Shown here: one piece after another, positions 36,469 to 45,017 of the stretch | How positions within the stretch are numbered: position 1 is the first letter of the stretch | Layout: each line of letters starts with the position of its first letter | Origin: Salinicola halimionae | GTDB taxonomy: Bacteria; Pseudomonadota; Gammaproteobacteria; Pseudomonadales; Halomonadaceae | Assembly: GCF_003206065.1 (NCBI RefSeq) | Contig: NZ_PZJQ01000004.1 | Span: 759,911-823,910 of the forward strand | Length of the DNA: 64,000 nt | Direction of reading: 5' to 3' | Program-made: the position numbers and the translations under genes | Notes under the pieces: model-generated | What the model saw: the letters and a program-made list of their open reading frames with translations, nothing else | Databases searched by the model: none | What the model was told of the DNA's origin: nothing

Positions 36469-38112
36469 TCATTGGGCGACGTCTGGGCTCCGAGGGGCGC
36501 ATGCCGGCATCCGGCCATCGAATGACAACGCGGCGACCGGTACGACATCCAACTGCCCACCTCGGTACTCGAAGACGTGGGCCAGGTTGGGGTCGCCGAT
36601 CGACGAGCGGAGATCACGATCGCGCCCGATCACCCAGCCTTCGGGGGCCTGACGTTGGAAGCGACATAGATCCGACGAAGTGCCGTTCAACGTGATCAAG
36701 GGGTTGCCCAGACGGCCGGCGAACTGGAAAGTCGCTTGATAGCCGTTGCCATTGTAGGCGACCGGAGTGCCCGCATGTTCCAGGTGGGCCAATAGCCGAC
36801 CAGGTTCGCTGACGTCGTAGCGGCTCCACATCGGTGCCAGCATCAATTGGGTGGCAATCAGCACTGCGATACCAGCGCCCAGCGCCAGGCCTCGCGTTGC
36901 TGTTGGCGCGCCAACCCAATTCTGACGCCAGAGAATCGCGGCCCACACGACCAGGGCGAGAGCGCCAAAAGGCGACAGCATGGCGCGGCTCAGGGTGCCG
37001 GTGCCAGTGATTATCAGGGTCAGAGCCGTCAGGCCGAGCAGGGCGAAGGCTACCGCCGTCAGGCGAGAGCGAAGACGGGTGTATGGATCGGCACTGCCAA
37101 GACGATCCATGATCAGCAGTGCGAGAGCCGGCAACAGCGGCATCAGGTAGTGGATCTGCTTACCGCTGATCAACGAGAAAATCGCCAGCGGTCCGACTAG
37201 CCAGATCCAGGCAAGGCGCTGGTGACGATGGCGCGGCAGGCGTGGCCAGCATGATGGCCACAGGGTCCAGGGGAACGCGAGCAGCGCTAGCCAGGGAAGG
37301 TACCACCAGCTCGGCCGAGCATGAGCCATGGCCTGTTGAAGGCGGTCAATACTCTGGCCCCAGAGCAGATCCTGAGCATAATCTTGTCCTCCTAGCCAGG
37401 CCGCGGGAAGCGCCCAGGTCGTCAGCGTGGCGAGCCCCAACAACAGGGCAATGGCGAGATGGCGCCGGCCGGGCTTGCCTAGCGGTGACGCCCGCCACAG
37501 CGGAATCGTCAGTAGAATCGGCCCGAGGGTCACGAACACGGCCGGCCCCTTGGCGAGCAGTGCCGCCCCCAGCCACAGCCCGCTGATGATGGCCTTGCGC
37601 AAGTTGAACTGACCCGCGACCAGTGGCGAAATGGCACCCAGCAGGCAGGCGCTGAGCAGGATGTCGAACATCAGCGCGCCGCTGTAGAGATTCCACATCA
37701 ACATGGCGAACAGCACCATCGGTGCCAGTCGAGCCTGGCTGCCGGCGTAGCCCAACCGGCGGGCGATACGGTATAGGTGGGCCATCGCGATCAGCGACGC
37801 CAGTGGCGAAATCAGCTTTGGCCACCATGCATTGACGCCAAACAGGGCCCAACCGGACTGGATCAGCCAGAACAGCAGCGGCGGCTTGTCGGCATAGGGC
37901 TCTCCGTTCATCAGGGGTAGCCAAAACGAGTGGGCGTGCCACATCTCCCAGGCAACCGAGACGTAGCGGGTTTCGTCGATCGGCATCAATGGCCGCGCCA
38001 GAGCGCTGGCCAGCACCATCGACCACAGCAGGGCAATGACCAGGGCGTCTCGGTGCCTGGCCTCCCACTTCAGAAAATGAAGAGAGTGCGATAACTGGCG
38101 GGTAAGAATCAC
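36469..38112 (-). CDS. ArnT-family lipid A/core glycosyltransferase (first copy)
   Basis: 547 residues from GTG 38112 with GAGG upstream; an ATG at 38223 would add 37 residues and cross a probable regulatory site. Integral membrane GT-C enzyme with about 12 TM helices. The first periplasmic loop has the catalytic-type Asp46-Glu47 in PLMPIDETRYVSVAWEMW, followed by NGEPYADKPPLLFWL, both shared with the second copy at 40481. ArnT moves 4-amino-arabinose from undecaprenyl phosphate to lipid A; relatives (RgtA-D) transfer galacturonate. No arnB/A/D genes are here, so L-Ara4N is not the obvious sugar. Confidence 0.88.
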   Translation of the reverse strand: MILTRQLSHSLHFLKWEARHRDALVIALLWSMVLASALARPLMPIDETRYVSVAWEMWHAHSFWLPLMNGEPYADKPPLLFWLIQSGWALFGVNAWWPKLISPLASLIAMAHLYRIARRLGYAGSQARLAPMVLFAMLMWNLYSGALMFDILLSACLLGAISPLVAGQFNLRKAIISGLWLGAALLAKGPAVFVTLGPILLTIPLWRASPLGKPGRRHLAIALLLGLATLTTWALPAAWLGGQDYAQDLLWGQSIDRLQQAMAHARPSWWYLPWLALLAFPWTLWPSCWPRLPRHRHQRLAWIWLVGPLAIFSLISGKQIHYLMPLLPALALLIMDRLGSADPYTRLRSRLTAVAFALLGLTALTLIITGTGTLSRAMLSPFGALALVVWAAILWRQNWVGAPTATRGLALGAGIAVLIATQLMLAPMWSRYDVSEPGRLLAHLEHAGTPVAYNGNGYQATFQFAGRLGNPLITLNGTSSDLCRFQRQAPEGWVIGRDRDLRSSIGDPNLAHVFEYRGGQLDVVPVAALSFDGRMPACAPRSPDVAQ

Positions 38113-38161
38113 GCGATCACGCCTCGACGGAGTTGTGAGACGCTCACTGTGATGGGGCCGC

Positions 38162-38178
38162 CTTAACGAAACATTATG
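38162..38178 (-). promoter_or_regulatory. PmrA-like box upstream of the first ArnT gene
   Basis: Minus strand CATAAT-GTTTC-GTTAAG, two hexamers separated by 5 bp, about 50 bp before the GTG start. Resembles the PmrA half-site pattern YTTAAK-N5-YTTAAK, with one weak half. Confidence 0.4.
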
Positions 38179-38265
38179 AATGTCAGTCAGGGACGAGAGT
38201 TGGACCGCATCCCGTGATGACATGCATGATCGACGGACAGCAGCATCGGTGGTGTGACAACACCT

Positions 38266-38282
38266 GCTAAGAAACCGTTAAG
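38266..38282 (+). promoter_or_regulatory. PmrA-like box upstream of the two-component system
   Basis: GCTAAG-AAACC-GTTAAG, 77 bp before the response-regulator ATG. Suggests autoregulation. Confidence 0.45.
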
Positions 38283-38358
38283 GTCGATGTGTCTCAATGG
38301 CATCAGTTGAAAGACCAACCGTCGATTTCCTCGATGGCCAAACGATACGGATACGGCA

Positions 38359-39021
38359 ATGCGCGTACTGTTGGTAGAAGACGACCCGCTGCTGGGGGAT
38401 GGCATCCGGACTGCCCTGATCCGGGAAGGCTATGTGGTGGATTGGCTGATGAAAGGCCGCGATGCGCTGGAAGCAGTACGCGTCGAACCTTTCTCGCTGG
38501 TCGTACTCGATCTGGGGCTGCCGGACATCGACGGTCTCGTGGTGCTCAAGGAGATGCGTCGTCAGTATCCGCTGCCGGTGCTGATCCTGACCGCACGCGA
38601 CGCGGTCGAGCAGCGCATCATGGGGCTGGACGCCGGGGCCGACGACTACGTGCTCAAACCGTTCGATCTGCAGGAACTGCTGGCGAGGATGCGCGTGGTG
38701 ACGCGTCGTGCCGAAGGTCGGTCGACTCAACTGCTGTCGATCGGCCAGTTGACCATCGACGAAGCCCAGCACGAAGTTTGCTGGAAAGGGGCTCCCATCG
38801 CACTCGCGCGGCGCGAGTTTGCCCTGCTGCTCGAACTGGCCCGAAACAGCGACAAGGTCATGTCGCGCCCCAAACTGGAAAGCCTGCTTTACGGCTGGGG
38901 AGAAGAGGTCGGTTCCAACGCGCTGGAAGTCCACGTCCATCATCTACGACGCAAGCTCGACAAACATCTGATCACTACCGTACGAGGTATCGGCTACCGT
39001 CTGGATAGTCGCGTGGCATGA
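38359..39021 (+). CDS. Response regulator, OmpR family, PmrA/QseB-like
   Basis: 220 residues. Receiver with acidic pocket Asp8/Asp9 (LLVEDDPLLGDGI), phospho-acceptor Asp51 (VVLDLGLPDIDGL), LTARDAVEQRIMGLDAGADDYVLKPFD switch and Lys. C-terminal winged helix with LARREFALLLELARN and VEVHVHHLRRKL-like (here LEVHVHHLRRKLDKHLITTVRGIGYRL), the QseB/PmrA subgroup signature. Overlaps the kinase gene by 4 bp. Flanked on both sides by lipid A glycosyltransferase operons running outward, typical of a PmrA-type regulator. Confidence 0.92.
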   Translation: MRVLLVEDDPLLGDGIRTALIREGYVVDWLMKGRDALEAVRVEPFSLVVLDLGLPDIDGLVVLKEMRRQYPLPVLILTARDAVEQRIMGLDAGADDYVLKPFDLQELLARMRVVTRRAEGRSTQLLSIGQLTIDEAQHEVCWKGAPIALARREFALLLELARNSDKVMSRPKLESLLYGWGEEVGSNALEVHVHHLRRKLDKHLITTVRGIGYRLDSRVA

Positions 39022-40418
39022 CATCGATTCGCCGTTATCTCAATGTCACGCTCGTCGGCGTGCTGGTAGTCGTCATGGGGCTGGCGGTCACTGCCGCGTA
39101 TCTGATCACGCGCCATGAGATGGAAGAGATCTTCGATGCGCAGTTGAGTCTCCAGGCACGGGTCGTCTCCGCATTGGCCGATGTCGACACCACGTCGGAA
39201 GAATATCGGGCGATAGCCGAACAGCTCTCCCAGCCTGGCCACTTCGCTCGTTGGTACGGTCAGACCGCCAGCCCCATTTCCCCGGGCGCCGAGCCCAAGC
39301 TCTACGGTCACGAAGAGCGGATGCTTTCGGTCGGGTTCTGGGATGTCGAACATCGGCCGATGTTGATGGGCGCCCGCTGGGACGCCAGAGACCAGAGCTT
39401 TCCCGCGCCGGTCAAGGAGGGGCATCGCTGGGTGTCTTATGACAACCATCGCTGGCGCGTGTTCAGCATGCCAGTGGAAGGTGGGCGCTGGATCAGCGTG
39501 GGCCTGCGCGAGTCGTTTCAGGATGAGCTTTCCAACAAGGTGGCGCTGGGAAATTTTGTCCCGCTGCTGCTGGCACTGCCGATACTGATCTGGTTGATTG
39601 CCAGGCTGATCCGGCGCGGCTTGAAGCCGATCGATCATCTATCGCGCCAGGTACAGACCCGGGACGAAAAAGATTTGCGCCCCATAGGTGTCGCCGTGCC
39701 TCGCGAGCTTCAAGCTTTGCGCGGCGCGCTCAATGAGTTCATTACGCGTCTCGGCCTGACCCTCGAGCGTGAGCGGCGATTCACCGCCGACGCGGCCCAT
39801 GAGCTGCGCACCCCATTGGCAGCGATGAAAATTCATCTCGATAACGCGCGCTATGGCGAGCCTAGCGCGCTGGATAAAGCCTATAACGGTATCGAGCGAT
39901 TACAGCGTGTCGTCGAACAACTGCTGTTGTTGGCGCGCCTCGAGTTTCATCAGGAGCGTCCGGCGCCAGAGACGATCTCGCTACCGGTGTTGGTCATGGA
40001 TCTGGCCGCCGATCTCTGGCCGCTGGCCGAATCCCGGCAGCAGATGCTGGAGATCGTCGAAGGCGATCCGGTCAATGTGAGCGGCAATACCACCGAGCTG
40101 GAGATTCTGGTTCGCAACCTGATGGATAACGCGCTGCGCTACACGCCCGAAGGCGGCGAGGTGGTCGTCGCCATGGGCACCGAAAAACGGCGCCCTTGGC
40201 TCACCATTGCCGATTCCGGCCCCGGCATCCCCGAAACTCTGCTGGATGCGGTAACACAACGCTTCCAACGCGCTTCAGACCAGCGTATCAGCGGCAGCGG
40301 ATTGGGGCTTTCGATCGCAGTCGAGATTGCTCAGCGTCAGCGGTTGACGATGACGCTCGCCAACCGTGAAGGCGGTGGTTTGGAAGTCCAGTTGGATTGG
40401 CTTGATCCGGTCGCCTGA
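39018..40418 (+). CDS. Sensor histidine kinase, PmrB/QseC-like
   Basis: 466 residues. TM1 (LVGVLVVVMGLAVTAAYLI), a periplasmic sensor of about 145 residues, TM2 (FVPLLLALPILIWLIARLI), HAMP, H-box FTADAAHELRTPLAAMK with His261, and HATPase (RNLMDNALRYTP, ADSGPGIP, SGLGLSIAVEIAQR). The sensor region contains EEYRAIAEQL and repeated Arg/Trp/His residues but no obvious ExxE metal motif of PmrB, so the signal is uncertain. Translationally coupled to the regulator. Confidence 0.92.
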   Translation: MTSIRRYLNVTLVGVLVVVMGLAVTAAYLITRHEMEEIFDAQLSLQARVVSALADVDTTSEEYRAIAEQLSQPGHFARWYGQTASPISPGAEPKLYGHEERMLSVGFWDVEHRPMLMGARWDARDQSFPAPVKEGHRWVSYDNHRWRVFSMPVEGGRWISVGLRESFQDELSNKVALGNFVPLLLALPILIWLIARLIRRGLKPIDHLSRQVQTRDEKDLRPIGVAVPRELQALRGALNEFITRLGLTLERERRFTADAAHELRTPLAAMKIHLDNARYGEPSALDKAYNGIERLQRVVEQLLLLARLEFHQERPAPETISLPVLVMDLAADLWPLAESRQQMLEIVEGDPVNVSGNTTELEILVRNLMDNALRYTPEGGEVVVAMGTEKRRPWLTIADSGPGIPETLLDAVTQRFQRASDQRISGSGLGLSIAVEIAQRQRLTMTLANREGGGLEVQLDWLDPVA

Positions 40419-40480
40419 TTCGCCGGCCAACCGGCACAAAATCCAGATCCTCGTCTTGCATCTCCGGCCCATTCCTTTCT

Positions 40481-42238
40481 TCAGACGCGGGGCGCGCTGC
40501 CGGTATCGTCCGGCAGCGTCGTCGGCGCCACGAATAACGGCGCAGCCTTGTCATCTCCCTTGCATTGGGCGGCTGCAGATGCCGGAATCAGCCACCAGTC
40601 GTCACCATTTTGAATGCCCATGTCGATGACCTGATCCGACTCGATGCAGGCGAAGTCCTCGGCTTGTCGTTCCATGGCGAACATCCAGCGGCTGTCGTCC
40701 TGCTGCAGCCAGGCGAAAGCCCGCCGAAACTGATCGCTCGCCGGCGTCCGGTCACCGAACTGGATGCTGGGCTGACGCGACTGCAGTAAAAATTCTTCGT
40801 CATAATCCGGCATCGCCAGCCAGCTACCGGCACCGGTAATCGATTCCACCTTGGTCATCATATCCCGTGGCGAGCGAGCATGATCCTGTAGCGCATAGCC
40901 CCAGGTCGACCAACTGACCCAGAAAACCATCAGCCAGCTCGCCAGCGCCCACAGGCCGCGGCGGGGCCGCATGGCGATCAGTAGCCCCACCGCGATGACG
41001 CCAATCACGATCCACCACGCCCACGGCGATACGGCATGGCGCTCGGCGACTTTGGCCAGTGCGGGTAAGCCGGCGGCGCCGAGGACTCCCGTGATCAGCA
41101 GGATGCCGCCCAGCAAGCTAAGCAGGCCGAATCCCAGCCAGTGCAGACCTTTCTTGCGGATCAGCCCGGGGAGCAACGGTGCCATCGTCATCACCAGCAA
41201 CGGTACGGTCGGCAACATGTAGACGCCGCGCTTGCCGGGTGACAGGGAAAAGAAGATTACGATCAGGATGACCGAACTCAGTGGTAGCAGGATACGCGCG
41301 TCGGACCGTCGCAAGCGGCGCCACCAGGCGGGGATCGCCCAGGGGAAGGCGAGAACCAGCGGCATCCACGCCCATGGCAGGACGTTGATCAAATAGTAGT
41401 ACCAGGGTTTGAGGTGGGCCCAGGAGTCGGCATAGCGCTGGCCGGTCTGCTTGAACAGTATATTGTCGCGATACGCGGCCAGAGAGGGATCGTCGCCCCA
41501 TGTCGCCATGACGGTCATCGGCACCGCCCAGGCGGCAACGCATAGCAGCATGACGGCGATGCCCTGAATGGCATCCTTGAGTGTGAGGCGTGTGATTTGC
41601 CCGCGAGAGTTTTTGCGAAAATCGCTGGAATAGCTCATCCATAGCCAGGCCGGCAATAGCGTCAGTGGCAGGATGCCGACGCCTTTGGTGATAATGCCGA
41701 GCCCCATCGCCGCCCAGCCCACCAGCCACCAACCCTTGGCGGGCCCGAGCAGGGCATGGCGTAACATACCGTAGGTTGCCAGCGTCGTGCAGAACGTCAG
41801 CATCATATCGATCTGTGCCGTCTTGGCCTGCAGCACGAACTGAAATGCTGCCAGCATGGCGAGACCGGAAAGCAGCGCGACGCGTCGACCATGAAGACGC
41901 CGACAGAGATCGACGACCAGTAACAGGGTGCCTACGCCGGCCAGCGTCGTGGGTATCAGAAACCCCCAGCGTACGGAGCCGGTGAGCCAAATGCTGAGAG
42001 CCGAGGCCCACATGAACACCGGCGGCTTATCTGGGTAGAGCTCGCCACCGCGGTGCGGAAACCAGAATTGCCCGGTGCGTAGCATTTCCAGCGCATTGAG
42101 CGCGAATCTCGGCTCGTCGGCCGGCCACGGGTCGCGCAGGCCAATGCCGATGCCCAGTAGCAAGATGGTGAAGAGCAGCAATAACAGCCAGGCACGCCGA
42201 TATTGCGCTTGTGAGGGATCGGTCCAGAAGCGTCGCAT
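40481..42238 (-). CDS. ArnT-family lipid A/core glycosyltransferase (second copy)
   Basis: 585 residues. GT-C membrane enzyme; first loop WPADEPRFALNALEML carries Asp41-Glu42, then LYPDKPPVFMWASAL. About 12 TM helices followed by a C-terminal periplasmic domain of about 130 residues (PDYDEEFLLQSRQPSIQFGDRTPASDQFRRAFAWLQQD). Ends the operon GT2 - LAB_N - ArnT, separated from the LAB_N gene by 16 bp. Probably transfers a sugar from the polyprenyl phosphate made by the GT2 enzyme to lipid A or core. The closer DEPRFA motif makes it nearer to classical ArnT than the first copy. Confidence 0.9.
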   Translation of the reverse strand: MRRFWTDPSQAQYRRAWLLLLLFTILLLGIGIGLRDPWPADEPRFALNALEMLRTGQFWFPHRGGELYPDKPPVFMWASALSIWLTGSVRWGFLIPTTLAGVGTLLLVVDLCRRLHGRRVALLSGLAMLAAFQFVLQAKTAQIDMMLTFCTTLATYGMLRHALLGPAKGWWLVGWAAMGLGIITKGVGILPLTLLPAWLWMSYSSDFRKNSRGQITRLTLKDAIQGIAVMLLCVAAWAVPMTVMATWGDDPSLAAYRDNILFKQTGQRYADSWAHLKPWYYYLINVLPWAWMPLVLAFPWAIPAWWRRLRRSDARILLPLSSVILIVIFFSLSPGKRGVYMLPTVPLLVMTMAPLLPGLIRKKGLHWLGFGLLSLLGGILLITGVLGAAGLPALAKVAERHAVSPWAWWIVIGVIAVGLLIAMRPRRGLWALASWLMVFWVSWSTWGYALQDHARSPRDMMTKVESITGAGSWLAMPDYDEEFLLQSRQPSIQFGDRTPASDQFRRAFAWLQQDDSRWMFAMERQAEDFACIESDQVIDMGIQNGDDWWLIPASAAAQCKGDDKAAPLFVAPTTLPDDTGSAPRV

Positions 42239-42254
42239 GGGCGAAGGATCTCGT

Positions 42255-42566
42255 TCAGGAGTTCGAAGCGTTTTCCGAGGATGCGTTTTTCGTAGAATCA
42301 GACTGGCGTTTCTCCCGCCGAATCAGCACGAGATTCCGGATATAGATGATCAGCCCCGCGCCCTGGCCTGCGATGAACACCGGGTCACGTCGATAGATGG
42401 CGTAGGCCAGTAGCGTTGCGCCACCGCCCAGGCTGAAAAACCAGAAGGCGACCGGAATGATGCTGCGTCTGGCGCGCTCGCTGGCAAGCCACTGGATGAT
42501 GAAGCGCGCTGAGAACAGCGCCTGACCCACGAATCCGATAGCGACCCACAACCATTCTTGATTCAT
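42255..42566 (-). CDS. Small LAB_N (lipid A biosynthesis N-terminal domain) membrane protein
   Basis: 103 residues, three TM helices: WVAIGFVGQALFSARFIIQWLASERAR, IPVAFWFFSLGGGATLLAYAIYRRDPVF, and AGLIIYIRNLVLI. This is the PF07578 LAB_N fold, often encoded with GT2 and ArnT-like genes. Its start overlaps the GT2 stop (ATGA). Likely partner or flippase-like accessory for the polyprenyl-phosphate sugar; function is not established. Confidence 0.9.
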   Translation of the reverse strand: MNQEWLWVAIGFVGQALFSARFIIQWLASERARRSIIPVAFWFFSLGGGATLLAYAIYRRDPVFIAGQGAGLIIYIRNLVLIRREKRQSDSTKNASSENASNS

Positions 42567-43354
42567 GATGCTGGCGCCTCCTTGTTCGCGTCCGCCTGAC
42601 TCTCGGGCTTCTCTACCGTTGGCGAGATCGTGTCGATGACGGTTGCCGGCAATCGGCTACGTCGACGCAACCACATGACCCCGATCATATCCACGATCCC
42701 TACCCATAGCCGATTATTGAGGCCGTAGTGCGACTCACCCGTGCCGCGCGGGCGGTGATTGACCGGGACAGAGACACATTCGCCTCCCTGGGCACGAACC
42801 AGGGCGGGCAAAAATCGGTGCATATGATCGAAGTAGGGTAGCGAAACGAAGGTATCGCGGTGGATCACCTTGAGACCACAACCGGTATCCGGTGTCGCAT
42901 CATCGAGCAATGCCGAGCGGACGCGGTTGGCGACCTTGGAAGAAACGCGTTTGATCCAGTCATCGCGGCGGTTGGTGCGATGACCCGCGACCAGCGTAAC
43001 GTCTCCCAGTTGGGCTCGTTCGAACAGCTTTGGAAGGTCCGCGGGATCATTCTGGCCATCGCCGTCCAGCGTACCCAGCCAGGTTCCTCGGGCCGACCAT
43101 GCCGCCTGCCATACCGAGGTGCTTTGTCCCGCGCTGCGAGCATGGCGCAACGGGCGCAATCGTGAATCCTGCGCCGCGCGCTGCTTCAGCATCTCCCAGG
43201 TACCGTCCGTCGAGGCATCGTCGACCACGATGACTTCATGGTCGACGGAAGAGAGCGCCAGACTGATTTCATCGAGCAGGCCGGGGAGATTGCCGACTTC
43301 GTCCTTGGCGGGAATCAGAATGGAAAGCAGGGGCGATGTAAGTGGCGCGTGCAT
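42563..43354 (-). CDS. Polyprenyl-phosphate glycosyltransferase, GT2 family (DPM1/ArnC-like)
   Basis: 263 residues from ATG 43354. GT-A fold: SILIPAKDEVGNLPGLLDEI, EVIVVDDASTDGT, the metal-binding WLGTLDGDGQNDPADLP, and NHRPRGTGESHYGLNNR. Unlike ArnC it lacks two clear C-terminal TM helices; only VGIVDMIGVMWL is hydrophobic. Makes a polyprenyl-phosphate sugar on the cytoplasmic face for the downstream ArnT-type transferase. First gene of a three-gene overlapping operon. An upstream ATG at 43396 is possible but less family-like. Confidence 0.9.
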   Translation of the reverse strand: MHAPLTSPLLSILIPAKDEVGNLPGLLDEISLALSSVDHEVIVVDDASTDGTWEMLKQRAAQDSRLRPLRHARSAGQSTSVWQAAWSARGTWLGTLDGDGQNDPADLPKLFERAQLGDVTLVAGHRTNRRDDWIKRVSSKVANRVRSALLDDATPDTGCGLKVIHRDTFVSLPYFDHMHRFLPALVRAQGGECVSVPVNHRPRGTGESHYGLNNRLWVGIVDMIGVMWLRRRSRLPATVIDTISPTVEKPESQADANKEAPAS

Positions 43355-43578
43355 CGATGAGGAGTTCCTGAAGAGAGTTCTGACGGTTCTTGGCAATGGC
43401 GCCTGGCAGCAAATTGTTGCTAGGCAATCGCCTTCGGCGAGTCCTTTCTCGATTCGAAGAGGGTTTCAAACATCGATCTCCCCCTTCCTTCGTGAAAGCA
43501 ATAATTGAAAACGGTATCAGCCACGGCTGACTGTACTCTAGATTCGATAGCAGGGAGGCTACATGGTCGCGGTTCAGG

Positions 43579-43595
43579 CTTAAAGAAATCTTAAC
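43579..43595 (-). promoter_or_regulatory. PmrA-like box upstream of the GT2-LAB_N-ArnT operon
   Basis: Minus strand GTTAAG-ATTTC-TTTAAG, 225 bp before the GT2 start. Best of the set. The remainder of 43355-43724 holds a palindrome TCAGCC-AC-GGCTGA at 43517-43530 and no gene. Confidence 0.5.
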
Positions 43596-43724
43596 CGGTA
43601 GGACGGGGGCGAAATCGTGACACTGCGCGAATGGCGGAGCTGAGGCCCATTGGGAACGTCTGGATCTCGTCAGGCAGGAAGTTACTCATGCCTTGGCTCA
43701 GCATGGGTCAGGTCTTTCCAGGTA

Positions 43725-44321
43725 TCAGCTGTAGAAGAGTGCCCAGCAAACGGCGATCACCATTAGCGCTGCAAAGCCGAACCGTAACCGTCGTGAAGCC
43801 GCGGGGTGCTGAAACAGTGGGCGTATCGCACCGCCCAGGCACAGCCAAAAAAGATTGGTGATGACTGCGACTGCCATGCAGGTGAGCATCGTCATCAGGT
43901 AGGCCGCGACCACGGGAGACACTGGCAGGAGAAATTTGGAGTAGATCACCAACAGGACTGCATAGGACTTGGGGTTCAGTATATTGAGTAGAACGCCATC
44001 GGTTAATGTCAGGCATGATCCACCGGCCTGATTCGGGTCCAGTGGGGTCGTGGCGATTCGATAGGCCAGGTAGAGCACATACAGGCCTCCGAGAATCTGC
44101 AGAGCCGATTTGAGGCTGGGCCAGGCTGCCAGCAACGTCGCCAGCCCGAGAGAGGCGGCGACCATCGATAATCCCAGGCCGAGCAGGATACCGAGGTATA
44201 GCGAGATCGTCCGGCGAATGCCAAAGGTAGCCGATGTCGCGACTATCGTCATCGGGCCGGGCCCCGGAGAGCCAAACAGCAGCAGCGCTGTCACCGCCAG
44301 GGTCGTAACGTCGGAGATCAT
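43725..44321 (-). CDS. LysE/RhtB family amino acid exporter
   Basis: 198 residues from ATG 44321, about six TM helices. Begins MISDVTTLAVTALLLFGSPGPGPMTIVATSATFG, with the LysE-translocator PGP motif, and contains LNPKSYAVLLVIYSKFL. The longer frame to 44555 overlaps the divergent TetR gene and is rejected. Presumed target of the TetR-family regulator at 44424. Substrate unknown. Confidence 0.92.
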   Translation of the reverse strand: MISDVTTLAVTALLLFGSPGPGPMTIVATSATFGIRRTISLYLGILLGLGLSMVAASLGLATLLAAWPSLKSALQILGGLYVLYLAYRIATTPLDPNQAGGSCLTLTDGVLLNILNPKSYAVLLVIYSKFLLPVSPVVAAYLMTMLTCMAVAVITNLFWLCLGGAIRPLFQHPAASRRLRFGFAALMVIAVCWALFYS

Positions 44322-44350
44322 CGGTGGGTCTCCCGCTGGAAAATAATAGA

Positions 44351-44382
44351 ACCGATCGGTACCATTTGAGTTGAAACGGTAC
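44351..44382. promoter_or_regulatory. Candidate TetR operator in the exporter/regulator divergent region
   Basis: Perfect palindrome ACCGATCGGT (44351-44360) and two CGGTAC elements exactly 20 bp apart (44357 and 44377), between the divergent exporter and TetR genes. Confidence 0.4.
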
Positions 44383-44423
44383 TGGTCATTACCATGACGA
44401 GTCAAGCGTGCAGGAGATGAAGA

Positions 44424-44990
44424 ATGCCGACAAACGCCCGTGACAGGCTGATCACGACGGCGGAAACGCTTTTCTATCGCGAGGGAATTCAAGCCGTTGG
44501 TATCAGTGAACTGATCGCCGCTGCCGGCATTGGGCGGGCCTCGTTCTACCGACATTTCGAGAGCAAGGAGGCTTTACTGCACGCGGTTCTTCGCTGCCGC
44601 AACGAAAAAACACTGACGGTGTTCGGCGCCGCGTTGGCCTCTTGCGGCAGTGATCCTCTTCGCGTGTTCGACGTGGTGGCGGAACGCTACGGCGCCGATG
44701 ATTTTCGTGGCTGCGCTTTCATCAATGCGATGGTGGAGGCCGCCGATCGACATGGCGAAACGCATCGCATCGCGAGGGAGCACAAGCTAGCGCAGATAAG
44801 GCTGCTGTCCGATAGGCTTCACGAGTCCGGTTATCGGCAACCCGACCGGCTCGCCGGCCACTTCCAGCTATTGATCGATGGTGCGGTGGTGGGGGTTCTC
44901 AGGGAGGGCAATACTCGGCCCGTGGAGATGGCGCGAGATATCGCGAGCCATCTGTTGGTTTCCTGGCGGCCCACTCATTCGAATCGATGA
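44424..44990 (+). CDS. TetR/AcrR family regulator
   Basis: 188 residues. N-terminal HTH: ARDRLITTAETLFYREGIQAVGISELIAAAGIGRASFYRHFESKEALLHAVL. The C-terminal ligand domain contains FRGCAFINAMVEAADRHGETHRIAREHK, typical of the YxaF/LmrA-like subgroup. Divergent from the LysE-type exporter with 102 bp between starts, so likely its local repressor. Confidence 0.92.
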   Translation: MPTNARDRLITTAETLFYREGIQAVGISELIAAAGIGRASFYRHFESKEALLHAVLRCRNEKTLTVFGAALASCGSDPLRVFDVVAERYGADDFRGCAFINAMVEAADRHGETHRIAREHKLAQIRLLSDRLHESGYRQPDRLAGHFQLLIDGAVVGVLREGNTRPVEMARDIASHLLVSWRPTHSNR

Positions 44991-45017
44991 TTACCGAGGC
45001 GTTGCCGCCTTCGTGGC

